15,819 nt of DNA from DASRDU01 sp035560235 (lineage in GTDB: Bacteria; Acidobacteriota; Blastocatellia; RBC074): positions 1 to 15,819 of the forward strand of contig DATMAG010000069.1 in the NCBI GenBank assembly GCA_035560235.1. The letters are read 5' to 3'. Each line of letters opens with the position of its first letter. Positions within the stretch are counted from its first letter, which is position 1. The notes below the pieces were generated by a model, which saw only the letters and a program-made list of their open reading frames with translations, made no database searches and was not told where the DNA came from. Positions 5,901-11,508 of this stretch are shown piece by piece. The position numbers and the translations under genes were made by a program.

Positions 5901-8000
5901 CTCGCCGTGTCGGACGAGGCGCTCTACGCGGCCTTCAAGGACGACATTCGCAAGGCCGAAGGCGAGAGCCATTTTGTCAGGAACAGCGGTCGGTATCCGC
6001 TCTGCGGGCGCGGCGACATCAACACGTATGCGATCTTTGCCGAAACGAACCGGATGCTGATGAGTGAGCGCGGGCGCGTCGGTTGCATCGTGCCGTCGGG
6101 CATCGCAACCGACGACACGACCAAATTCTTCTTTCAGGAGTTGATGGAATCGCACACGCTGGCGAGCCTTTACGACTTCGAGAATCGGGCGGGCCTCTTT
6201 CCGGCGGTGGATAGCCGCATGAAATTCTGCCTGCTCACGATGACGGGAACGCAAAGCCCGGCGAGGCAGGGAGCGGAGTTCGTCTTCTTTGCGCACAAGA
6301 TAGAAGACCTGCGCGATGATGACCGCTGCTTCACGCTCTCCGCCGAAGAGATTGCGCTCCTCAATCCCAACACACGCACCTGCCCGGTCTTCCGCATCAA
6401 ACGCGACGCCGAATTGACCAAAGCCATTTACCGCCGCGTGCCCGTGCTCATCCGTGAAGGCGCGCCGGATGGCAACGCCTGGGGCATTGAGTTCAAGCGG
6501 ATGATTGACATGGCGAATGACTCCGGCCTCTTCCGCACACGCGAGGATTTGCTGAAAGCTGGCTGGCGGTTGGCGGGCAATGTGTTTGTGGAGAAAGGGA
6601 GTGGGGAATTGGGAGTAGGGAGTAGGGAGGAAGAAAATGCCGTCCCCACTCCCCACTCCCCACTCCCCACTCCCTCTTTCCTGCCGCTCTACGAAGCCAA
6701 GATGCTGCATCACTACGATCATCGCTTCGGCGATTACGACGACAAGCCAGAGGATTCGCAGAACACTTCGCTGCCCGACGTGCCGGTCGAGCGATTGCAG
6801 AATCCGGATTACGTCGTGCAGCCGCGTTACTGGGTTCCGCGCGATGAAGTCATCTACAAAATCACTCGCGTGCCACCTGATTTGTTGAAGGCTTACCGCG
6901 ACGGCGACGAGGAGAAATTACGTTTGGCGGCGCTGCAATGGCTCGCCGCGTGGGATACCGCGCGCGAGAGCGAAGCGGATTGGGACGGCCTCAACTCGAA
7001 AGAGCGGCAAGCCCGGCGCGAGCGGCGGACGAGGGCGCGCGAATTTCTCGCTGCTCATCCGCTGACCGCCGCTGAATGCCACGAACTGCGCCACGGCAGG
7101 GAAGAGTTGGAGACAACGATCGCCCGCTTGATTGAAGCGAAAGCTCCGCGCTGGCTGCTCGGCTGGCGCGACATCACAAACAGCACGAACGAGCGCACCG
7201 TGATTGCGAGCGCGCTGCCAAGGGCGGGGGTAGGGCACACAAGCCCGTTGATGTTTACGCATCAAGGCGCTACACAGGTCGCCTGCCTGCAAGCGAATTT
7301 GACTGCATTGGTCTTTGACTTTGTGGCGCGGCAGAAGATTGGCGGAACACATCTGACATATGGCTACTTGAATCAACTTCCGGTTCTGCCGCCCTCGACC
7401 TATTCTCAACCTTGCTCCTGGTTCCCATCACAAACGCTGCGTGAATGGATTGCACCGCGCGTGCTGGAACTGAGTTACACGGCGCACGACCTGCGGGGCT
7501 TTGCCGAAGACTGCGGCTATACAGGGAGTGGGGAGTGGGGAGTAGGGAATAGGGCAGAAGAACAAATCCCTACTCCCCACTCCCCACTCCCTACTCCCTT
7601 CAAATGGGACGAAGCGCGCCGCTTCCTGCTGCGCTGCGAACTCGATGCGGCTTACTTTCACCTCTACGGCATTGCGCGCGAAGACGCGGCTTACATCCTC
7701 GACACCTTCCCCATCGTCCGGCGCAAGGACGAAGCGCAGCACGGCGAATACCGCACGAAGCGCGTGATTCTGGAAATCTACGACGAGATGCGGCGAGCGA
7801 TGGAGACCGGCGCGGCGTATCAAACGCGCCTTGATCCGCCGCCTGCTAACGGTTGGACGCCGCCAGCGTTGCAGCAGGAAGAAACGAGCACGACACTGGA
7901 AGCAAGCTCAAAGAAGTCCGTGATTGAGGGGCAGGAGGATTTGTTCACGTGGCAATCTGAAAACCCGCAACAACAGCTCAAATTCGGCGACTCGGATTGA
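2928..8000 (+). CDS. drmMI: DISARM-type adenine-specific DNA methyltransferase (DrmMI-like, Eco57I-type fold) with three in-frame insertions
   Basis: This is a large N6-adenine methyltransferase of the type encoded next to drmD in class 1 DISARM, where methylation marks self DNA. The start at MHLRQRNLFTTIRTEG fits the family start, although no clear Shine-Dalgarno site precedes it. Residues 1-490 form the long N-terminal region, ending in GSYYTPDSLVQCLLDSAL. The SAM-binding motif DPACGSGHF begins at residue 679 and the catalytic NPPW motif at about 955. A C-terminal target-recognition region follows, with NxxLYEAKMxHHYDHR-like and HLTYGYLNQLPVLPP motifs. Three palindromic elements occupy residues 494-665, 1224-1249 and 1533-1557. 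Without them the protein would be 1467 residues. All three sit between conserved blocks (AAIR/AEQAILSLKICDPAC, VFVEK/FLPLYEAKM, CGYTG/FKWDEARRFLL), so the catalytic motifs are kept. The first adds 172 residues just before motif I and may impair activity unless tolerated as a loop. Confidence 0.75.
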   Translation: MHLRQRNLFTTIRTEGSILPADLLERILAAPSLRSGGDRDPQLKGLSPEDYHLVGNVRLNEAINQSWNRLLGAWAVFQKALAALPATDTGTTLTREKWLLPLFSELGYGRLQTAKAIEIDGRSYPVSHAWQQTPIHLVSAKVKLDERTAGVAGAARISPHGMMQELLNRSEAHLWGFVSNGLQLRILRDNVSLTRQAYVEFDLEAMMNGELYADFTLLWLLCHQSRVEVREGERVESCWLEKWSKAAEEQGTRALEALRGGVEEAIKALGRSFLAHPANQVLLGRLRQGELDKQDYYRQLLRLVYRLLFLFVAEDRELLFTPSAEDKARERYTRFYSIARLRRLAERRLGTRHSDLFHGLRLVMRKLGDGGCSELGLPALGSFLFSNDAIADLDGCEIANNDLLDAVRALAFISDGHGRRTVDYKNLRSEELGSVYEALLELHPVINAEARQFNLERASGNERKTTGSYYTPDSLVQCLLDSALEPVVEAAIRGSREWGVGSSGKKNFSTQTGESADENRILQRPGSLAEGDEHCGDVLSGDAPLSQGGIVRDDITDPPGRRLGASERRGRVRQGINEGIPPLSKDRTGQFEGDRNASDPLYESRSMHGGESRPDSAAIRTTGPHASLADPQTGSAIGREVGSRQWAEGSGVEENPTPHSPLPTPSSAEQAILSLKICDPACGSGHFLIAAAHRMARRLAAVRTGDGEPAPEAVRKALRDVIGHSIYGVDMNPMAVELCKVSLWMEALEPGKPLSFLDHRIQCGNSLIGATPALMKKGIPDEAFKPIEGDDKTTCTEYKRYNKRYRESGQRNLFESEIKLGNLAASLLELEEIDDSTIQGVREKQRRWEQLVRSNDYIYGGLLADAWCAAFVWKKVEDRNHPYPITEELFRKIEQSPWHVARSHHETEIRRLAAQYQFFHWHLAFPDVFCLPSNAEQPENKLAGWNGGFDVVLGNPPWERIKLQEKEWFAQRRPEIANAPNAAARKRMIDDLAVSDEALYAAFKDDIRKAEGESHFVRNSGRYPLCGRGDINTYAIFAETNRMLMSERGRVGCIVPSGIATDDTTKFFFQELMESHTLASLYDFENRAGLFPAVDSRMKFCLLTMTGTQSPARQGAEFVFFAHKIEDLRDDDRCFTLSAEEIALLNPNTRTCPVFRIKRDAELTKAIYRRVPVLIREGAPDGNAWGIEFKRMIDMANDSGLFRTREDLLKAGWRLAGNVFVEKGSGELGVGSREEENAVPTPHSPLPTPSFLPLYEAKMLHHYDHRFGDYDDKPEDSQNTSLPDVPVERLQNPDYVVQPRYWVPRDEVIYKITRVPPDLLKAYRDGDEEKLRLAALQWLAAWDTARESEADWDGLNSKERQARRERRTRAREFLAAHPLTAAECHELRHGREELETTIARLIEAKAPRWLLGWRDITNSTNERTVIASALPRAGVGHTSPLMFTHQGATQVACLQANLTALVFDFVARQKIGGTHLTYGYLNQLPVLPPSTYSQPCSWFPSQTLREWIAPRVLELSYTAHDLRGFAEDCGYTGSGEWGVGNRAEEQIPTPHSPLPTPFKWDEARRFLLRCELDAAYFHLYGIAREDAAYILDTFPIVRRKDEAQHGEYRTKRVILEIYDEMRRAMETGAAYQTRLDPPPANGWTPPALQQEETSTTLEASSKKSVIEGQEDLFTWQSENPQQQLKFGDSD
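4407..4922. mobile_element. Compound palindromic element 2 (516 bp) carrying an S23-type gene, inserted in frame in drmMI
   Basis: The ends are long heptamer arms. GGGAGTAGGGAGTGGGGAGT continues from 4407 to about 4439, and the reverse complement at about 4890-4922 ends in repeated CCCCACT. They could form a stem of roughly 30 bp around the whole unit. Inside is the 124-codon S23-type gene. Its TAG stop overlaps the first G of a complete 72-bp small palindrome (4851-4922) like the other three elements, while only a left half-unit precedes it. The length is exactly 172 codons, and the methyltransferase frame has no stop in it. The layout, inverted repeats around an S23 ORF, is that of the intervening sequences of 23S rRNA genes, here in a protein gene. 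Confidence 0.75.
4477..4851 (+). CDS. Four-helix-bundle protein, S23 / 23S rRNA intervening-sequence protein family, nested in drmMI in another frame
   Basis: The complete 124-residue protein starts MKIESYRDLEVWQKGM and contains QIRRAAVSVPANVAEGYGRES and the KEYLRFLKIAQGSLKETETHL block. These are the conserved features of the S23 / IVP four-helix-bundle family (TIGR02436 type), encoded in intervening sequences of bacterial 23S rRNA and related in fold to the Avd accessory protein of diversity-generating retroelements. Its biochemical role is unknown; nucleic-acid binding is suspected. The ATG has GGGAG (4463-4467) 9 bases upstream. It is read one base out of phase with drmMI, entirely inside it, and is flanked by palindromic heptamer arms. 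Length and motifs are those of an intact family member, so it is probably translated on its own. Confidence 0.85.
   Translation: MKIESYRDLEVWQKGMSIAEMCYQVTRPFPREELFGMTSQIRRAAVSVPANVAEGYGRESTKEYLRFLKIAQGSLKETETHLILSMRVGLCTEESLDPILLQSEQLGRMLHSLIRKLEVRLEEK
6597..6674. repeat. In-frame palindromic heptamer element 3 (78 bp) in drmMI
   Basis: The arms are GGGAGTGGGGAATTGGGAGT (start) and CCCCACTCCCCACTCCC (end), around a GGAGGAAGAAAATG core. It is 26 codons long and read as GSGELGVGSREEENAVPTPH followed by SPLPTP. It separates VFVEK from FLPLYEAKM in the C-terminal half of the methyltransferase. The flanks GAGAAA and TCTTTC extend the inverted symmetry by a few bases; no direct duplication is seen. 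Confidence 0.8.
7524..7598. repeat. In-frame palindromic heptamer element 4 (75 bp) in drmMI
   Basis: The left arm GGGAGTGGGGAGTGGGGAGT and the right arm ending CCCCACTCCCTACTCCC enclose a GGCAGAAGAACAAA core. It is 25 codons long and read as GSGEWGVGNRAEEQIPTPHS followed by PLPTP. It lies between GYT and FKWDEARRFLLRCELDAAYF near the methyltransferase C-terminus. It shares frame, arms and purine-rich core with the other three elements. Confidence 0.8.
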
Positions 8001-8045
8001 ATAACAGGAAGTGACGGCTTCACAGTTCAAAAAGAGGATTGTGGT

Positions 8046-8198
8046 ATGACAGATGAAAGGTCAGGGACAGAAATCATCGGGCCGAATGGTGAACGATTCA
8101 GAATCGAATCGCGTCCGGGTAACGGCTCTTTCGGCGAAGTGTACAAGACTGTCGGCCTGGTTTCCGGGTTGAATGCCGCCATCAAAAGTGAAAGCTGA
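8046..8198 (+). pseudogene. N-terminal fragment of a Ser/Thr protein kinase
   Basis: The 50-codon frame begins MTDERSGTEIIGPNGERFRI and contains RPGNGSFGEVYK, the glycine-rich ATP loop of eukaryotic-type kinases. AAIK, matching the VAIK lysine strand, follows about 12 residues later, then a stop. All catalytic-loop and activation-segment motifs are missing. A GAGG about 9 bases upstream of the ATG suggests it was once an expressed gene start. Beyond AAIK the sequence changes abruptly to an unrelated membrane-protein frame, so a deletion probably joined the two. It lies 45 bp after drmMI, where drmA would be expected in class 1 DISARM. Confidence 0.6.
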
Positions 8199-8641
8199 AT
8201 GGGTAAACGCTCTCGCCACTGTGGCCACAACCATCGTCGCGCTGTACGGAGTCCTGGTAGCCAAAAGACAACTGAGCGGATTGCGTGACACGCTGCACTG
8301 ACAGCCTGATGGCTGTTCTGACCATCGAGTCCGAGCTGGCCGGACGTCAGGAGAAGTGCGCCGAGATTTCGAGGTTCATCAAGCGGCTCAGCGCCCAACA
8401 AAATTTCGACCGGGTCGAAATGAAGATACTTCAAGAGTGGCTGGACGCCGCGGTCGAGAACTGGTTGAACGCGCTGGAACGGCTTTGCTTCATCAATAAA
8501 GGCTATGTGACCGAAAAAGACTGGCAAGCCGGGTATCGCAAGTACATCGAAGACGCCATCAGCAGCCACGAGCCATTTTTTCGCGCTGATACCCGATACC
8601 CGAACACACTGCGTATCCACAAAAAGTGGCAGGCGGAATAA
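8173..8641 (+). pseudogene. Membrane-anchored protein of unknown function, apparently frameshifted
   Basis: Two overlapping frames appear to be one gene. The first (8173-8301) encodes 42 residues with one hydrophobic helix (WVNALATVATTIVALYGVLV) followed by AKRQLSGLRDTLH and a TGA. The second (8285-8641, 118 residues) continues in another frame with DSLMAVLTIESELAGRQEK, a helical soluble domain ending KKWQAE. One N-terminal membrane helix followed by RQL..LR..L and a helical domain beginning LTIESEL is a recurring design of small bacterial membrane proteins of unknown function. One base lost near 8296-8300 would explain the break. The N-terminus may also be missing at the junction with the kinase fragment. 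The second frame alone could still start at GTG 8285 or ATG 8309. Confidence 0.5.
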
Positions 8642-8675
8642 GGCTGCGCTCGTTTGTAGCTCGAAGCGTGAAACT

Positions 8676-8754
8676 CCACGACGCGAGGTCGTGGCATCTG
8701 GAAGCTGATGCTCCGGTCTCGTTCCATTGGCGCCTGACGGCATCTGGAATGCCG
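8676..8754. repeat. Hairpin-rich REP/MITE-like sequence between convergent genes
   Basis: The stretch between the end of the membrane protein remnant and the end of the response regulator gene holds a perfect 7-bp hairpin (CCACGAC 8676-8682 with GTCGTGG 8688-8694) and a second one (CGGCAT 8738-8743 with ATGCCG 8749-8754). An 11-bp direct repeat GGCATCTGGAA is at 8693-8703 and 8739-8749. It could be a bidirectional terminator, though T-runs are absent, or a small dispersed repeat, or an end of a lost IS element. Confidence 0.4.
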
Positions 8755-8767
8755 CCACTGCTTGTCG

Positions 8768-10156
8768 TCACTCGGTGATTCGGCCGGTCGGCAGCCTGTA
8801 TTTCTCAAGCTTGCGATAAAGCGTGCGCCGGTCAATGCCGAGAATCTCAGCCGCGCGCACGTGATTGCCGCCGGTCTCTTCGAGGATGCGCAGGATGTGG
8901 CGACGTTCGACCTCTTCGAGCGTGCGGCCTTCGCCGACCGGCTCAGGCGCGCCTTTGCTGCTGATTATGCCGCTGATGTGCGGCGGCAGGTCGGCAATTG
9001 TCAGCATCGGCCCCGTGCCGATGGCCAGCGCGTACTCGACGGCGTTCTGCAGTTCGCGCACGTTGCCGGGCCAGTCATAGCCCGCAAGCAGCCGCATCGC
9101 TTCGCGTGAGAACCGGCGCGGCTCCTGATGATTCGCTTCAGCAAATCGTTTCAGAAAATGCTCGACGAGCAGCGGAATGTCTTCGCGCCGCTCGCGCAGG
9201 TCGGGCAGGTGAATGCCGACGACATTGAGGCGGTAATAGAGGTCTTCGCGGAACTCGCCCTTGCGCACGGCCTCAGCGATGTCCTGATTGGTTGCCGCGA
9301 TCACGCGCACATCAACCTCAATGTTTTCGCGCCCGCCGACGCGGCGGATGACGCGCTCCTGCAGCGCGCGCAGCAGCCTGGTCTGAAGCTCAGGCCTGAG
9401 CGCCTGCACCTCGTCGAGAAAGAGCGTCCCGCCGTGCGCCGTCTCGAAGAGACCTTTCTTCGTCTCATTCGCGCCGGTGAACGCGCCCTTCTGATGGCCG
9501 AAGAGTTCGGATTCAATCAGGTTCTCGGGCAGCGCGCCGCAGTTGATGTCCACGAGCGGCTTCTTCGCGCGCGGGCTGTTGAAGTGAATCGCGCGGGCGA
9601 CGAGTTCCTTGCCCGTGCCCGTGCGCCCCTGAATGAGGACCGTGCTGCCGGTCGGCGCAACGCGCTCGATGATTTGAAAGACGCGCTGCATCGCCGCTGA
9701 CCTGCCGATGATCTGACTGAACTGGTAACGCTCGCGCGCCTGCGATTCGAGCTGCGCGACGCGCGTGCGCAGGCTGCGGCGTTCAAGCGCCCGCTCGATG
9801 CTCATCTGCGCGTCGGCCAGTTGCAGCGGCTTGCTCAGATAGTCTTCAGCGCCGCGCCGCATTGCTTCGACCGCCGTATCAATCGAGCTGAAGGCAGTCA
9901 TCATAATGACGATTGTGTCGGGGTAGCGCGTTTTGACTTCGGCCAGCAGTTCAAGCCCGTCCACGTCCGGCATGTGAATGTCGGTGAGGACGACGTCGGG
10001 CGGGGACTCGTCGAGCAGCGCGAGCGCGCCGCGCCCGTCACTCGCTGCCGCTGCATCGTAGCCGACACGGGCGAGGAATCGAGCGAGCGTGTCGCGCAGG
10101 ACGGCGTCATCTTCAACGATCAATACTCGTCGCTTCTGATTGGTTGTTTCTTTCAT
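8768..10156 (-). CDS. Sigma54-dependent response regulator, NtrC family
   Basis: The 462-residue protein has the classic three-part layout. An N-terminal receiver has acidic residues E15-D16-D17, the phosphoacceptor D59, T87 and K109. A central AAA+ sigma54-activation domain has Walker A GRTGTGKE at 177-184, the sigma54-contact loop GAFTGA at 224-229, and Walker B GGTLFLDE at 242-249. A C-terminal Fis-type helix-turn-helix contains NHVRAAEILGIDRRTLYRKL. It would activate sigma54 promoters when phosphorylated, most likely by the kinase encoded just upstream, whose stop it overlaps by 4 bp (ATGA). Its targets are not visible; no convincing -24/-12 promoter was found in the window. Confidence 0.93.
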   Translation of the reverse strand: MKETTNQKRRVLIVEDDAVLRDTLARFLARVGYDAAAASDGRGALALLDESPPDVVLTDIHMPDVDGLELLAEVKTRYPDTIVIMMTAFSSIDTAVEAMRRGAEDYLSKPLQLADAQMSIERALERRSLRTRVAQLESQARERYQFSQIIGRSAAMQRVFQIIERVAPTGSTVLIQGRTGTGKELVARAIHFNSPRAKKPLVDINCGALPENLIESELFGHQKGAFTGANETKKGLFETAHGGTLFLDEVQALRPELQTRLLRALQERVIRRVGGRENIEVDVRVIAATNQDIAEAVRKGEFREDLYYRLNVVGIHLPDLRERREDIPLLVEHFLKRFAEANHQEPRRFSREAMRLLAGYDWPGNVRELQNAVEYALAIGTGPMLTIADLPPHISGIISSKGAPEPVGEGRTLEEVERRHILRILEETGGNHVRAAEILGIDRRTLYRKLEKYRLPTGRITE

Positions 10157-11364
10157 AACGTCAATGCATCGTCACGCGCGCTCTGCTCAGATGCGGGCGC
10201 GGCCCGGTGCTGCGGGAAGGCCGCCGGGAGCGTGACCGCAAAACGCGCCCCGCCTCCGGTCACATTCTCAGCCGTGATGCGCCCGCTGTGCCCTTCGACG
10301 ATCTGTCGCGTGATGGCGAGACCGAGGCCCGTGCCGCCTTCGCCGCCGCGCGTCGTGAAGAAGAAATCGAAGAGCCTGGCCATCGCTTCAGGCGCAATTC
10401 CGGGGCCGGTGTCCTCGACCGTGAGCGCGACGGCCCTCGGTTCGCCGTCCTGACTTTCCGCGAAACTGATGCGCACGGTGAGGCGACCGCCCTGTTTCAT
10501 CGCCTGCAGCGCATTGGTCAGCAGATTGAGCAGCACCTGCTGCAACTGATTGCGGTCGCCCCAGACGGGCGGCGTCGCCGGGTCGGCTTCAAGGCTGACG
10601 ACGATGCGTCCCCGGCGCAGTTCATAACTCATCAGTTCGAGCATCTCCTGTGCAAGCTGCTTCAGGTCAACTGCCGTGTACTGCGCCGGAGACTGACGGA
10701 CGAAGTTGAGCAGTCCGCGCATCATTTCGGTGACGCGTCGCACCTGCGTGACGATCTTCGAGAGTTCAGCGTCCGTCTGCGAACCCGGCTCAACATCGAG
10801 CCGCAGCACTTCAGCGATGTTGGCCACGACGCTGAGCGGCGTAGCGACCTCGTGCGCGACAGCGGAGACCATCTGCCCGGCCAGAGACATCCGCTCGGCC
10901 TGCATCAGGTGGCGTTCGATGACGCGCTCGCGTGTCAGGTCGCGGATGACGTGAATGAAACTGACGGCTCCGCTTTCGGGATCGTTCACCCGGCTGACGC
11001 GCAGGTTGAGGACGCGATCCTGCTCGCGGTTGAGGAGTTCGCTTTCCACCACGCCTTCACGAGCCGTCGAGAGAGCGTGCGGACAGGCCTGTCCCTCAAC
11101 GAGCAGCGAGTGGCACGTATCGCCGGTCACTTCAGCCGGAGCGCGATTGAAAAGCTGTCGCACGGCATCGTTGGCCTGCGTGATGCGCCCCGCTGCATCC
11201 GTGACAACGATTGCATCGGCAATGGCATTGAAGGTCGAATCGAGCAGCGCGTGCGCCCGCCGCGCTTCAGCGAGCAGTTCGGCCTGCCCGCGCAGCGCCT
11301 GTTCGAGCAGCGCTGTGCGCTCTGACACTGTATTTTCGGAGGGATGATCGGTTCCTGTCCTCAT
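10153..11364 (-). CDS. Cytosolic PAS-domain histidine kinase (NtrB-like)
   Basis: From ATG 11364 the protein has 403 residues and no membrane segment. A short coiled coil (about 14-40) leads into a PAS domain (about 40-150), then HisKA with the phosphorylated H171 in SAVAHEVATPLS. The HATPase domain has N box NLLTNAL, G1 EDTGPGIAPE, F box LFDFFFTTR and G2 GTGLGLAI. Absence of membrane segments implies a cytoplasmic signal. The PAS domain contains CHSLLVEGQACPH (from C84), a Cys/His cluster that could sense redox state or metal. A longer frame from TTG 11433 is possible, but the added 23 residues look unstructured. The gene ends in a 4-bp overlap with the response regulator gene, so the two form one transcription unit. 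Confidence 0.9.
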   Translation of the reverse strand: MRTGTDHPSENTVSERTALLEQALRGQAELLAEARRAHALLDSTFNAIADAIVVTDAAGRITQANDAVRQLFNRAPAEVTGDTCHSLLVEGQACPHALSTAREGVVESELLNREQDRVLNLRVSRVNDPESGAVSFIHVIRDLTRERVIERHLMQAERMSLAGQMVSAVAHEVATPLSVVANIAEVLRLDVEPGSQTDAELSKIVTQVRRVTEMMRGLLNFVRQSPAQYTAVDLKQLAQEMLELMSYELRRGRIVVSLEADPATPPVWGDRNQLQQVLLNLLTNALQAMKQGGRLTVRISFAESQDGEPRAVALTVEDTGPGIAPEAMARLFDFFFTTRGGEGGTGLGLAITRQIVEGHSGRITAENVTGGGARFAVTLPAAFPQHRAAPASEQSARDDALTL

Positions 11365-11373
11365 GTCTTTTTT

Positions 11374-11379
11374 ATCATA
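11374..11379 (-). promoter_or_regulatory. Candidate -10 element giving a near-leaderless kinase mRNA
   Basis: On the minus strand TATGAT is followed by nine bases (AAAAAAGAC) and then the kinase ATG. A start 6-7 bases after the -10 would leave a leader of only a few bases. No Shine-Dalgarno site precedes this ATG. The -35 match, TTCAGT 16 bases upstream, is weak. This is a sequence-based guess. Confidence 0.35.
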
Positions 11380-11508
11380 CCCCGCCGGGCCGGAAACTGA
11401 ATCACCCGCTTCACTGCCGCTGTCTTCGCACAAAGCAAAAGAAAGCAGGGCAGGATTTTCATTTCGTTCTCTGAAACGGCCTCCATCACCCGCAGTTGAA
11501 ACTCTCGC

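Noticed and set aside
4977..6722. 581-codon open frame on the minus strand opposite drmMI
   Set aside because: Also a shadow; the plus strand carries the DPACGSGHF and NPPW motifs here.
4407..7598. CRISPR array explanation for the repeated GGGAGTG and CCCCACT motifs
   Set aside because: The units are inverted pairs about 75 bp long spread over kilobases, with no regular spacers.
8027..8758. 243-codon minus-strand frame over the kinase fragment and membrane protein
   Set aside because: No recognisable domain or ribosome site, while the plus-strand pieces show kinase and membrane-helix features.
10207..11325. 372-codon plus-strand frame opposite the histidine kinase
   Set aside because: Shadow of the kinase, whose H, N, G1, F and G2 boxes are all on the minus strand.
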